From positions 1 to 22,331 of IMG/VR virus record IMGVR_UViG_3300046413_000448: a stretch of DNA of 22,331 nucleotides; one strand, 5' to 3'. The DNA comes from a virus. The translations under genes were made by a program, and so were the position numbers. This document shows positions 11,574 through 20,118 of the stretch, piece by piece. Numbering within the stretch: position 1 is the first letter of the stretch; each line of letters starts with the position of its first letter. Below the pieces are notes generated by a model. The model was not told where the DNA came from, searched no databases, and saw only the letters and a list, made by a program, of their open reading frames with translations.

Positions 11574-12200
11574 TTATATGCCTATTGAAGAAAAACCATA
11601 ACGAACCACTCCTGTTGTGGTTGTGCTCGCATATGAAAAAGGGATATGCTGATTTTTATAAAGTGTGAATTTCTGGTCAACAGAAGTGCCAGAGCGCGCA
11701 ACCATAGCCGCCCCTATATACGCTTGCAGATAGGTATTATTGCTATTGCTTTTACCCTCAAGATATATAATATCGCCAGCCAAAAAATCCTCAGGATTAA
11801 TGTCAGAAGCAGTTTCAACTCCAGAATGGCCTAAAGTTTTAATTATAGTATTAGTGCCACTTCTTATTCTACGCCATCTTACAGTAGCGCCACTTGGAGT
11901 ACCAATTGTCGAATTCATCTTTGTGTATAAAGTATAAGTCCCTGCTCTTTGGCATTCTACATATAAAAAATTATGATAACTAGAGTGGTCTTGGGCGTGT
12001 ATTATCCTCCACATATAATGCAAATCATTTATTGATCCAGTTGGACTTTGCGGATATGTGAACTCTTTAAGTTTTTGTGCAGGCGCAGAACTATGCCCTA
12101 AATTTGATGCAACGGGATTATCAACTAATTGTTGCATTAATTGCTGAGTAACTGGAGCGCCAGCCGCTAATTGCGTGTCAGAAATTTCTTGATAACTCAT
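11574..12200 (-). CDS. Tail protein, paralogue 2 of three
   Basis: The product has 208 residues, the shortest of the set. The N-terminus reads YQEISDTQLAAGAPVTQQLM then QQLVDNPVASNLGHSSAPAQ, and the SSAPAQ segment is shared with SAPAQ of the paralogue at 12201-13001. The remainder is beta-like (YTLYTKMNSTIGTPSGATVR; IIYLEGKSNSNNTYLQAYIG) and resembles the small jelly-roll domains of phage appendages. It starts directly after the preceding stop (TAA then ATG). The tandem placement of three related genes points to local duplication followed by divergence of the C-terminal domains. Confidence 0.65.
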   Translation of the reverse strand: MSYQEISDTQLAAGAPVTQQLMQQLVDNPVASNLGHSSAPAQKLKEFTYPQSPTGSINDLHYMWRIIHAQDHSSYHNFLYVECQRAGTYTLYTKMNSTIGTPSGATVRWRRIRSGTNTIIKTLGHSGVETASDINPEDFLAGDIIYLEGKSNSNNTYLQAYIGAAMVARSGTSVDQKFTLYKNQHIPFSYASTTTTGVVRYGFSSIGI

Positions 12201-13001
12201 TTATACACCATCATGTAAAACAACTGCTTGAGGATAAAAATTATAAAATCTTGGTCTTGAACCACCACCGCCATTAAATTGATCTCCGTAATCATTATGA
12301 ACGCTATAGCTATGATATGGCATATTATGACAAAAATTATGAGTTCTGCCACTATAACTATTTGTGTTTATAACGGCAGAGGTATTTTCTAGCTCATCTA
12401 TATCTTTATATAGTTTCACCAATCCATTTTGTGTTTCTTGACCAAAAAATACATAAGCCCAAAAATCAGAATAATTAGTTGCAGAATCTGGAACGCTATC
12501 AACATGAACTGATAATCTATCGAGCCTTCCAATCGTCTGTGATGCTATAGTTTGCGCAACCCTTGCAACAGTAGAATTGCCTGACCCTGTAGGAGAAAAT
12601 GTTAGCAAAGTTTCAGTAGTATTCCCGCTTGTTCTTTTCAACTTTATTGATCCACCACCCCAATGAGAAAAATAAACCTGCATATGTATTCTCAATGTAC
12701 CGCTTTCGAAAGCGTCAAAGCGTATTAATTGACTTGTTCCTTTTTGACCGCTAAGCGTAAAACCTGCGCCACCTAAAAATGGGTCACCAAAACTATCCCA
12801 ATATCCAACTGCACAAGTTTCATTTCCAGCTTTTGGTGTTGGTAAACTATCAAATGTTAATATTTGTTGAGCAGGTGCAGAAGCATCGCCTTGCGCTATA
12901 GCCATTTGATTATCGCGTAATGCGGTTAACAAATCATTTGTTACTGGAGCATCAACCTCAAGTTCTGTACTAGATATAGCTCTATAAGTTTTATTAGTCA
13001 T
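12201..13001 (-). CDS. Tail protein, paralogue 1 of three
   Basis: The product has 266 residues. The N-terminus YRAISSTELEVDAPVTNDLL then TALRDNQMAIAQGDASAPAQ is the most complete form of the shared segment. The rest has beta-type stretches (TSQLIRFDAFESGTLRIHMQ; AYVFFGQETQNGLVKLYKDI) and a His/Tyr/Asn-rich C-terminal part (THNFCHNMPYHSYSVHNDYG). Only two cysteines are scattered. The start overlaps the end of the tail-hub gene as ATGA, so it is the first gene after the tail tip, consistent with an appendage attached to the hub or baseplate. Confidence 0.65.
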   Translation of the reverse strand: MTNKTYRAISSTELEVDAPVTNDLLTALRDNQMAIAQGDASAPAQQILTFDSLPTPKAGNETCAVGYWDSFGDPFLGGAGFTLSGQKGTSQLIRFDAFESGTLRIHMQVYFSHWGGGSIKLKRTSGNTTETLLTFSPTGSGNSTVARVAQTIASQTIGRLDRLSVHVDSVPDSATNYSDFWAYVFFGQETQNGLVKLYKDIDELENTSAVINTNSYSGRTHNFCHNMPYHSYSVHNDYGDQFNGGGGSRPRFYNFYPQAVVLHDGV

Positions 13002-16000
13002 ATTATCAAATAAGGTTGCGAGGTATTATCAGATAATAAATTATCAGACGCATCGGCTAAATAACCACCAGTTGCCCTTACGCCAGTATATTTATCTAAC
13101 TCAGTACCAGTACCGCCACCATCTCCTTTAAAATATTCTTGTTTAATTTGTATTTGCAAACCAGAACCGTTGGTGCTTCCGCTTGCATAATTTAAAAGAT
13201 CATCGACAACATATTTATTAGCAGTATTCAAATCGCCTTTATTTGTCAAAGTTGCCTTTGTAACCGCGCCATTGGCAGTATTAATAGCATCGACTCTAAT
13301 TTGTATTCCTGTTGCGCTATTAGAACCTGCGCTGAATGTTAAGGTTTCACCAACAACATAATTAGTACCAGCATTAGCTCCCTCGCCTAATTGAAAAACA
13401 TTTGGAGTTATAGTACAACCATTTTTTGAAGTAAATCTGAATTGTTTTGCTTTGATAATATATTGTTGATTTTTAGAATCATATTTAGACGACAAGCATT
13501 GCATTTCTAATTCTATTATAATACCTGCTTGACTTATTATACTTTTCGTTTGTAAGAAAAAATGCTGTCCAGTTCGTATTCTTTCTCCGCCAACATCTAA
13601 TTTGAATTCAACTGTTTTAGGTGTATTCTTAAATCTTGATAATAACCTTTGAGAGATGGTCGTTGAAGTTGAAGAAGCTGTTATTCCCCAAGCGTTGATA
13701 ACTTTATTAGATTGCTTACCATATTCTTCAGCACTTTCAGAATCTATATCTATATTAGTGAATAAACTTTTATAATTTTTAGGTTTTTTCCTATCAGTAG
13801 TTAAATCTTTTTGGTTAAAATAATAATAAACTCGGCTAACCCTATCTTTTTCAGAATTCAATAATTTTAAACTATCTTCAACAATTTCATTATCCGTTAT
13901 TAACGGTATTTGTGAATTAGCTGGTTCAGGTGTTTCTGCTCTCATAATAATTTTAGTTGCTAAATCATCATAAAAGAAATTTACACCAACTGATTGAGCT
14001 AATTGCCCTATAACATCATTTGCAGTTTGGGGTTCAGAAAGCAAAGTATTTATTTTAAATGTAGCTACCCAAGCTGTCTTTTCATCTACCCAACTATATT
14101 CACCGCCAGCGGCATTATTAATATAACTAGGACTAACACCAGAATTATTTACTAATATGTCGTAAACAACATCATTGATAGTAGAACCGCTTGCTGGAGT
14201 ATTATAAGTTCCGTATGCAAGACATTTTTGAACAGCGTCACCAGTTTCATATGTATCAGTAGAAGCCACGCTACCCCATTGACCTCTTGACGTTATATCA
14301 ATAGCCGCCTCATTACCGCTAACATCAACTCTATAACCTAATATTTCCTCATCTATTCTAATAAATCCAGTAGCATTATCATCGCCAAAATAATCAGTTA
14401 CTTTTTTCTTATCAGTTGCACTAGAACCATCTAACGCTATATCATCATATTTCAAATTTATATGACTATATGATGTCAAATTACCTAAATCTTCACCTAA
14501 TGAAAAATGAGTTGGCTCTGGTACTTTTGATTTTAAATCATCAGCAAGCGACATAGGGTCTTTGCATTTAATGGTACAAATATCATTATCTAAATGTATG
14601 CTTTCAATAATATATTCTCTTTTGCCATCGTGTACCTGTGGAGTACCATCATAGTCAAAAAAGCCATCATATATTTCTATTGGCCTACCGTAGTAGTGAG
14701 GATTCCTAGCTAATAGCTTTTGAAAAAATGTTCCGTTTTCTAAAGCAATAATGTTACGAGTAGCAAAGTAAGGGTCAATGCCCTTATCATTTGAAATAAA
14801 ATCCCTAAGTTTTATAGTAATATTTGATCTTACAGAAACACCTTTTGTTGGTTGAATTTCATTAGGTGCAGATGAAATAGAAATCAAAGCAGGGTGAGCA
14901 GATGGTTCATATCCTGCAAGGTTATTTCCTACTTCTTGAGAAAATGCAATAACTTTCTTACCGTTTTGATTTATTCTGTATCTAGGTGTATTCGTACAAG
15001 TATGCTTAGTGTTGTAACACTCATTGCCTACGCTTATTGTAGCTTCGCAATTTGACCCAAGTACTGTTGAACCATATACATTATCGCACTCATCAAGATA
15101 CATCTTGACCATTTGCAATGGTTCTCTAGGATTTAATTTATGCGCGCCACCATATAAATAATTATTAGCATATGGTGGGGTTGTTTTATAGGGGTGACCG
15201 TTTACTAATTCTAAATGAGTATCGCTATATTTATGTGCAAAATATCCATGATATAACTGTCGCTCTGCAAGGCTTAAATGCTTTTCATCTTCATCAACCA
15301 TTATCATTTCAAAAAATTCAAATGCTGTACCATTCCCCATCTTAATTTTATAATTTGTAGGAAATTGTATGGCTGTAGTTGTTGCAGTTGAATCTATTGA
15401 AGAACCGTTTAAAAATTCAGAAACGTAAGAACTACTAGAGTTAAATTCAAACTCAAATAGAATATGCGTATTTGCAGTAACTGTTGCACTTCCAGAGCTT
15501 TCCCTAGTAGTACCGCCTGAATCTTTATACCTAACTTTCATAGCAGTTTTTGCAGTTAAATATCCTAAACCACCAGACGGAACTTCATAAATTAACTCTA
15601 TGTGATTAGTACCGTCTTGATCTTCAAACTTTAAAAAAGCTTCACTGGTATTTACATCGGTATCATCACACAAAACGCACATTATGAATAATCTGAAATT
15701 GCTAGGAAAACTAGACTTTGCGTCTGTACTAAATGTTCCATTGCCTGTCAGACCGCCTCGCTCTCTAACACTAGAAACGGTTAGCGTAACACCGTTTTGA
15801 GTACTAGCTACATCTGGATAAAAAGTATCGCCAACATGAGCATTACGGCTCAAAGTCATACTTTCGACACTTTGAACAACATCATTAGAATAAATTAGAT
15901 TTAGTCTGCCCGCATTTTTAGCAAAACTTCCTTCTCTTGGTGCTAACCAATTTCCCCCTTCTAAATCTCCATTGAATGCTTGCTGGTTAATTGTTTGAGA

Positions 16001-16333
16001 ATATGCGCTTGAGACTAAACCTGCACCAGCGCCACCGTAAGCTCCAGCATTACCGCCATTTGTAACAGTCGCACCAGCTATTTGATAATAAAGTACAGTC
16101 CATGGCTGTCTTGAGGGAATATTATTATTTGGTCCTGTAAGAGTTATTTCAGCATTAAAATCAGAACGAGTTAATGATTTATCTTTTATTATGGGAGTGC
16201 TGGCCGCGCCAACATCAATGGTAGTACCAGCGCCTCTAGGATAAGAAACTCCATTATTAGCTAATATATCTCTGCTATCCCACCAACCTATTATGTTGTT
16301 GTAAAGGTTATAAGGCGACCACAATTTACTCAC
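12998..16333 (-). CDS. Tail-tip hub protein with embedded LamG-like lectin domain
   Basis: The product has 1111 residues. GTG 16333 overlaps the upstream stop as GTGA and is preferred to a TTG ten codons earlier. Residues about 200-380 look like a concanavalin/LamG domain, ending in the typical SLAERQLYHGYFAHKY then LELVNGHPYKT. From about 395 the chain resembles siphophage tail hubs known from marine phages, with the cysteine segment NECYNTKHTCTNTPRY (near residue 440), the IKLRDFISND and FFQKLLARNPHYYGRPIEIY region, and a long beta-rich core. Residues about 980-1067 hold two related repeats (NYVVGETLTFSAGSNSATG and NKYVVDDLLNYASGSTNGSG). It should close the tail tip and carry sugar-binding activity toward the host. 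The gene is strikingly AT-rich compared with the tape measure gene. Confidence 0.75.
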   Translation of the reverse strand: MSKLWSPYNLYNNIIGWWDSRDILANNGVSYPRGAGTTIDVGAASTPIIKDKSLTRSDFNAEITLTGPNNNIPSRQPWTVLYYQIAGATVTNGGNAGAYGGAGAGLVSSAYSQTINQQAFNGDLEGGNWLAPREGSFAKNAGRLNLIYSNDVVQSVESMTLSRNAHVGDTFYPDVASTQNGVTLTVSSVRERGGLTGNGTFSTDAKSSFPSNFRLFIMCVLCDDTDVNTSEAFLKFEDQDGTNHIELIYEVPSGGLGYLTAKTAMKVRYKDSGGTTRESSGSATVTANTHILFEFEFNSSSSYVSEFLNGSSIDSTATTTAIQFPTNYKIKMGNGTAFEFFEMIMVDEDEKHLSLAERQLYHGYFAHKYSDTHLELVNGHPYKTTPPYANNYLYGGAHKLNPREPLQMVKMYLDECDNVYGSTVLGSNCEATISVGNECYNTKHTCTNTPRYRINQNGKKVIAFSQEVGNNLAGYEPSAHPALISISSAPNEIQPTKGVSVRSNITIKLRDFISNDKGIDPYFATRNIIALENGTFFQKLLARNPHYYGRPIEIYDGFFDYDGTPQVHDGKREYIIESIHLDNDICTIKCKDPMSLADDLKSKVPEPTHFSLGEDLGNLTSYSHINLKYDDIALDGSSATDKKKVTDYFGDDNATGFIRIDEEILGYRVDVSGNEAAIDITSRGQWGSVASTDTYETGDAVQKCLAYGTYNTPASGSTINDVVYDILVNNSGVSPSYINNAAGGEYSWVDEKTAWVATFKINTLLSEPQTANDVIGQLAQSVGVNFFYDDLATKIIMRAETPEPANSQIPLITDNEIVEDSLKLLNSEKDRVSRVYYYFNQKDLTTDRKKPKNYKSLFTNIDIDSESAEEYGKQSNKVINAWGITASSTSTTISQRLLSRFKNTPKTVEFKLDVGGERIRTGQHFFLQTKSIISQAGIIIELEMQCLSSKYDSKNQQYIIKAKQFRFTSKNGCTITPNVFQLGEGANAGTNYVVGETLTFSAGSNSATGIQIRVDAINTANGAVTKATLTNKGDLNTANKYVVDDLLNYASGSTNGSGLQIQIKQEYFKGDGGGTGTELDKYTGVRATGGYLADASDNLLSDNTSQPYLII

Positions 16334-17220
16334 GATATATAACCTATAGCGCGTATGCTCCAACTCAAAGTGGTTGGACTATTCCATTTAGGCTGTTGGA
16401 GTGATTTATCAACAGTACAAAAATAAATTTTATCTCTATCTGTTCTTTTTTCTGTATTACTTCCATCGCCTCCGTCATTATGTAAAACAAAAAATGGAAA
16501 CCTTGATAAATAATATCCAAGATAATCTACAAATGAATAAGTAGCGTTCCTACCATTAATTGTTGTATTTGTTATCCCAGATTGGGTCGCGTCTAAATCT
16601 GATTCTTGTAATGTATTTAGATTGATATTAAGTTTTTGTGGAATCTTTGTAACATCAGAACTAAGTAAATTTCCTTGATTATTTCTTTTAGTTGCAACCA
16701 TTTGTGGTGTAAAACTTGGCATAGTATAAGGCGCAGATATATTTATATGATCTACAAAACTACCTAATGCAAATGTGGTTATAAATGAATTTACATCCCA
16801 AGCTATAGTAGTAATTCTCCAGTACCGACCTGCTTTCGGTGCGCCTTTTAAATAAACACAAAATGCTTCTCCATTATTATTAGATGGAAAAATTTGCCCA
16901 TTTGCAGGATAAACCGCAGAATCAGTAAATGTACTATAAGAGGAATCATTCAAACTATATTCCAATTTTATTCCTTGCGATGTGGTGAGATTATGCCCAT
17001 AAATAGCAAATCCGTTGAAACTTTTAGTTGTACCTAAATCCACTTTAATAACGCTTTGTGTACTAGAATTATTTTTGAAAGATGTATGTGCGTTATTATC
17101 AAACATATTAACAAATTCAAAGCCTTCTTTTTCACCGCCAGAAACAGTTGTAATAGTAGGCTTAGAGACAGACCGCCAATAAGCATGATGTAATTCATTT
17201 TCTGCTAAGATTGCACCCAT
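16330..17220 (-). CDS. Distal tail protein with discoidin-like domain
   Basis: The product has 296 residues. Residues about 33-150 resemble an F5/8 type C (discoidin) domain: FVNMFDNNAHTSFKNN, IKVDLGTTKSFNGFAIYGHN, IKLEYSLNDSSYSTF and RYWRITTIAW, in the order expected for that carbohydrate-binding jelly roll. The C-terminal half (about 160-296) contains GRNATYSFVDYLGYYLSRFP and ends LSWSIRAIGYIS, probably the structural part that joins the tail. It lies between the tape measure and the hub, the position of distal tail or tail-tip proteins in siphophages. ATG 17220 shares one base with the tape measure stop. Confidence 0.7.
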   Translation of the reverse strand: MGAILAENELHHAYWRSVSKPTITTVSGGEKEGFEFVNMFDNNAHTSFKNNSSTQSVIKVDLGTTKSFNGFAIYGHNLTTSQGIKLEYSLNDSSYSTFTDSAVYPANGQIFPSNNNGEAFCVYLKGAPKAGRYWRITTIAWDVNSFITTFALGSFVDHINISAPYTMPSFTPQMVATKRNNQGNLLSSDVTKIPQKLNINLNTLQESDLDATQSGITNTTINGRNATYSFVDYLGYYLSRFPFFVLHNDGGDGSNTEKRTDRDKIYFCTVDKSLQQPKWNSPTTLSWSIRAIGYIS

Positions 17221-19391
17221 TATGTACCCACCAATGCGTTTATTTGTAATCCATCTTCTGTAACTTCGTTTATTGCCTCAACTATTTGCCTAGCGCCAGA
17301 TGGATCAATAGAACCATCAATGGTAACATTGATAACTTGAGCCTCTTGAACTTCTTGTATCTCTCCCTCTGGCTGTATTGCCATACCGCTTGCGACAGAG
17401 CCAGCAGATGCACCCCCACCACCACCGCCACCGCCACCGCCACCGCCAATAGCAATGCCAGCCGCACCCATTCCAAATTGTATGGCCGCAGTTTTTACAG
17501 CAAGTGCTTTAGATTGCGCCACGCTTTTTGCCGCCAAAACTCGACCCCTAGCCCTGTGAGCCGCAGATGAGGCTGGCTCTGGTATGAATGATGCTTGCAA
17601 ATCATGCGCGGCAATAATTGCCTGTCCAGACCTTGCGCCCTGTGCAGTCACCTCAGCGGCCGCCATAGCCGCATCTATAGCAACCCCTGCGATTGCTCCT
17701 GCTTTAGAGTTCCCTAAAGCCTGCTTTAAAAGGTTGGCAGAGCCTTTCATCAGCATCTTATTTACAGCTATTATCCCTTTTTCTTTCTTTTTTTCTATAT
17801 TTATTAGAGTGTTTTTAGACTGCTCAGCCGCATCTAGCTCAGCCTGATAACCCTCCTGCTTTCTCTCTAAGTCTGTTAGCTTTAATCCATCTTTCCACTC
17901 TTGAAAATCTAACTCTAGCTGTTTAAGCCTTTCGACCTCATCAATGCGAGCTTGTTCTTCAGGTGATATAAAGTCTACAACTCCAACAGCTTCAGAGTCA
18001 GCCATTGGTGGCTGTATTTGAGCAGTAGGGGCTTGCTTGTTAGGGTCAAGTAAAGAAAATGGTTGCTCCTCTTGCACTAGATTAGATGGGTCTGCTGGAT
18101 TTAACCCTCCAAACATCTGGCTCATATCAAAAGGTTGTGCGCCATCTCTTGCAAGGATAAAGGCATTAAGTGAGGCTGTAGCTTCGTCTAAACGTGTTTT
18201 TGTCATGCGTATGGCATTGTTCTGCCCTCTGAAGCCATCACTATCTTTAAAGTGTTCTAATTTCTCTGTTAATGAAGCAACTTTATCTGTTGCATTTGCA
18301 ATGTCTTGATCTAATTTTCTAGCCGCTCCAGCTAATGCAAGAGTTTCTGATACCTCACCCTCAGAGACTAACTGAGGCAACAAGCCCCCACCATCAACAA
18401 ACTTTAGTTTTTCAAATCTATCCAAAAGATTGCCTAACGCCTTAACTCCATCTAAAGGAATACCAACAAGGCTGACAAAAAAGCTAGACAAAGCGCCTAT
18501 GCCCTTACGCATTTCTTCGCTGGCTAGCCCATCTTTAAGCTGTAAAACTTTCGCGGTGGCTTCATCTAAAGCACCGCCCGCGCCAGCCTCTCTAAATAGA
18601 TTGTCAAACTCATCACCTAAGTTACTCAAAGCACCAGCGAATGAGGCCGCTTGCAATTCCATTGCATTGCCAAACTTTTCATCGCCTATAGATTTTAAGA
18701 ATCCAACAATCGCATCTGCTTCTTTCTCTACAACTGTTGTAGTGCCTTGAAATGTAAAGCTAACGGTATCTGTCTGCTGTTTAGCCTTGATACCAAACAA
18801 CTTTAAACGCTCAAACTCCATAGTAGAGGCGGCCGCGACAGCCTCTATCATTTGCTGTAGACTTCTACCCATTGCGGCCGCTGTGTTACCAAATGAATTC
18901 ATAGACTCCATAGAGGGGTCTAATCCTAGATTCTTCAGCATGACAAAGCCGTTTACAGATTGATCTAATGCAAAGGGGGTGGTTGCGGCAAACTCTTTTA
19001 TTTTATCGAACTGAATACTAGCCGCTTCTGCTGAGCCTGTAGCACTCAAAAGCATCGCATTCATTATGGCAAATTCTTTGTTGACTTGAACAAACTTACT
19101 GCCGAACGCCATAGCAGAGCCAACACCAATAAGCGCACTAGCCATACCTGCAAGCTTGCCTCTAGCGCTACCAGCGGCTTTGCCCATAGTGCCGACTTGC
19201 TTACCCGTCTGCTTTGATTCTTTTCCTAACTTATCTACCTTGCGACCTGCGGTCTTAGATTCCTTACCTAAGCGGTCTACATCTTTAGATGAGTCATTGG
19301 CAGACTTGCCAAGTTTGTCTAATACCTTTTCAGCCTTTACTAGCTCTTTAGTCTCAGCTTTAAAAATTAACTTTGCTACTTCGTTTGCCAT
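17220..19391 (-). CDS. Tail tape measure protein
   Basis: The product has 723 residues. The N-terminal 90 residues are a Lys/Asp/Gly-rich helical repeat (KLGKSANDSSKDVDRLGKES, RKVDKLGKESKQTGKQVGTM), followed by GKLAGMASALIGVGSAMAFG, the hydrophobic stretch typical of these proteins. A TP901-type central region follows (FDKIKEFAATTPFALDQSVN, FGNTAAAMGRSLQQMIEAVA). Residues about 480-560 are coiled coil, and the C-terminal region holds a run of 12 glycines. The protein is scaffold and ruler of tail length; by the usual 0.15 nm per residue it implies a tail near 110 nm. GAGG precedes ATG 19391, which overlaps the frameshifted chaperone reading frame by 16 bases, as in lambda GT and H. Confidence 0.9.
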   Translation of the reverse strand: MANEVAKLIFKAETKELVKAEKVLDKLGKSANDSSKDVDRLGKESKTAGRKVDKLGKESKQTGKQVGTMGKAAGSARGKLAGMASALIGVGSAMAFGSKFVQVNKEFAIMNAMLLSATGSAEAASIQFDKIKEFAATTPFALDQSVNGFVMLKNLGLDPSMESMNSFGNTAAAMGRSLQQMIEAVAAASTMEFERLKLFGIKAKQQTDTVSFTFQGTTTVVEKEADAIVGFLKSIGDEKFGNAMELQAASFAGALSNLGDEFDNLFREAGAGGALDEATAKVLQLKDGLASEEMRKGIGALSSFFVSLVGIPLDGVKALGNLLDRFEKLKFVDGGGLLPQLVSEGEVSETLALAGAARKLDQDIANATDKVASLTEKLEHFKDSDGFRGQNNAIRMTKTRLDEATASLNAFILARDGAQPFDMSQMFGGLNPADPSNLVQEEQPFSLLDPNKQAPTAQIQPPMADSEAVGVVDFISPEEQARIDEVERLKQLELDFQEWKDGLKLTDLERKQEGYQAELDAAEQSKNTLINIEKKKEKGIIAVNKMLMKGSANLLKQALGNSKAGAIAGVAIDAAMAAAEVTAQGARSGQAIIAAHDLQASFIPEPASSAAHRARGRVLAAKSVAQSKALAVKTAAIQFGMGAAGIAIGGGGGGGGGGGGASAGSVASGMAIQPEGEIQEVQEAQVINVTIDGSIDPSGARQIVEAINEVTEDGLQINALVGT
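17411..17448 (-). repeat. GGY codon microsatellite encoding 12 glycines
   Basis: Inside the tape measure gene the minus strand has four GGCGGT units in a row followed by four more GGN codons, giving 12 consecutive glycines. The low-complexity run may vary in length between relatives and act as a flexible hinge. It is followed by the Ala/Ser/Gly-rich ASAGSVASG. Confidence 0.8.
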
Positions 19392-19693
19392 TCTTCAAGC
19401 CTCGCCTTGTCTAAGCCTAGTATTGCGTCAATCTCCCACCTATCTAGCGGGTCATCATAAACGTCAATATAAGCCTTAACGTCTAATAATGAAATTGATT
19501 CTTTGCCATGACTGATTTTAGACCAAACTTGAAAAATCTCAATCTGGTGTTCGTCAAGTGTAGGCATACTTTCCAACTCTGCTGGCGGCTTGCCTGATAT
19601 TCTTTCAATAGCCTTCCACTGCTCAAGCCTTGTAGACTTACTACCTTCTACCCTGCCGTTTGCGTGAAATATCCATCTGCCAAACTCAATTAT
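19376..19693 (-). CDS. Tail assembly chaperone -1 frameshift extension (T-like)
   Basis: Starting from the A-run at 19693-19698, the -1 frame is open without a stop to 19376 (105 codons after the slip, beginning I-I-E-F-G-R-W-I-F-H). It has no ATG until codon 48 (19567), so separate translation of the first half is unlikely. The product would be a 228-residue fusion with the 123-residue chaperone upstream. This is the arrangement of lambda G/GT: the short form and the fusion, made in a fixed ratio, coat the tape measure protein and recruit tail tube protein. The extension is acidic and helical (LDEHQIEIFQVWSKI; YIDVYDDPLDRWEIDAI) and overlaps the tape measure start by 16 bases. Confidence 0.8.
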   Translation of the reverse strand: MIEFGRWIFHANGRVEGSKSTRLEQWKAIERISGKPPAELESMPTLDEHQIEIFQVWSKISHGKESISLLDVKAYIDVYDDPLDRWEIDAILGLDKARLEEWQTK

Positions 19694-20061
19694 TTTTTCG
19701 GTTTGGCTTTGGTAAAATTTTTACGCTCAACCATAAAGGTGTCTACTTGCTCTCTTACAAAGGGCGCTTTTTCATACAGCTCTTTGCATAGCTTCTTGCT
19801 AAATTTTTCATCAGTGCCGCGCCAACCAACAGTACAAGCAACTAGCGCACTTACTACAAACTTATCTGTATCTACCTCTTGACCAGTTTGTGAGGCATCA
19901 AGATAAGCCGCCTTTTGTTTTTTAAATTCATTCCTATAACTGACTGAATCTACACCTTTAACAGTAATAAATAATGGCGTTAATTCGCCCTCGCCATCTT
20001 TAATCTGTAACTCTGAACCCTGTTCATGTATATCAACTGTGTATAAGTCTGTTAATTTCAT
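19690..20061 (-). CDS. Tail assembly chaperone (G-like)
   Basis: The product has 123 residues. ATG 20061 follows a strong AGGGGGGAAT; the frame runs further upstream to 20091 but passes the hairpin at 20084. The N-terminal half is beta-rich (LTDLYTVDIHEQGSELQIKD, PLFITVKGVDS) and the C-terminal half is helical (FSKKLCKELYEKAPFVREQV), as in tail assembly chaperones between the tail tube and tape measure genes. The basic end FTKAKPKK is encoded across the slippery site. It functions in the cytoplasm, keeping the tape measure protein extended while the tail tube polymerises. Confidence 0.8.
   Translation of the reverse strand: MKLTDLYTVDIHEQGSELQIKDGEGELTPLFITVKGVDSVSYRNEFKKQKAAYLDASQTGQEVDTDKFVVSALVACTVGWRGTDEKFSKKLCKELYEKAPFVREQVDTFMVERKNFTKAKPKK
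19693..19699 (-). promoter_or_regulatory. Slippery site G-AAA-AAA for -1 frameshifting
   Basis: The chaperone ends CCG AAA AAA TAA. The heptamer G AAA AAA sits in the right phase for tandem -1 slippage of two lysine tRNAs, immediately before the stop codon, and the -1 frame continues into the extension. A stop codon right after the slip site often raises frameshifting. No obvious stimulatory stem-loop follows. Confidence 0.75.
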
Positions 20062-20083
20062 ATTCCCCCCTAGAGAATAATTA

Positions 20084-20102
20084 AGCCCCACCCAGTGAGG
20101 CT
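20084..20102 (-). terminator. Hairpin after the tail tube gene, possible partial terminator
   Basis: The minus strand reads AGCCTCAC-TGG-GTGGGGCT, an 8-bp stem with one G-T pair and a 3-base loop, followed by TAATTATT. It lies in the 57-base gap between tail tube and chaperone genes, the only sizeable gap in the late operon. The T-rich tail is weak, so it may only attenuate transcription or protect the 3' end of the abundant tail tube message. Confidence 0.5.
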
Positions 20103-20118
20103 ATAGTTTGCTAATAAA

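Noticed and set aside
17282-17570. Overlapping open frames on both strands in the tape measure gene
   Set aside because: They follow from the biased composition of the glycine-, alanine- and serine-rich tape measure sequence; no initiation region or protein-like pattern supports them.
18037-19479. Long open frames on the plus strand opposite the tape measure gene
   Set aside because: They are shadows of a real gene in the antisense frame, rich in Pro, Ser and Leu, without ribosome binding sites.
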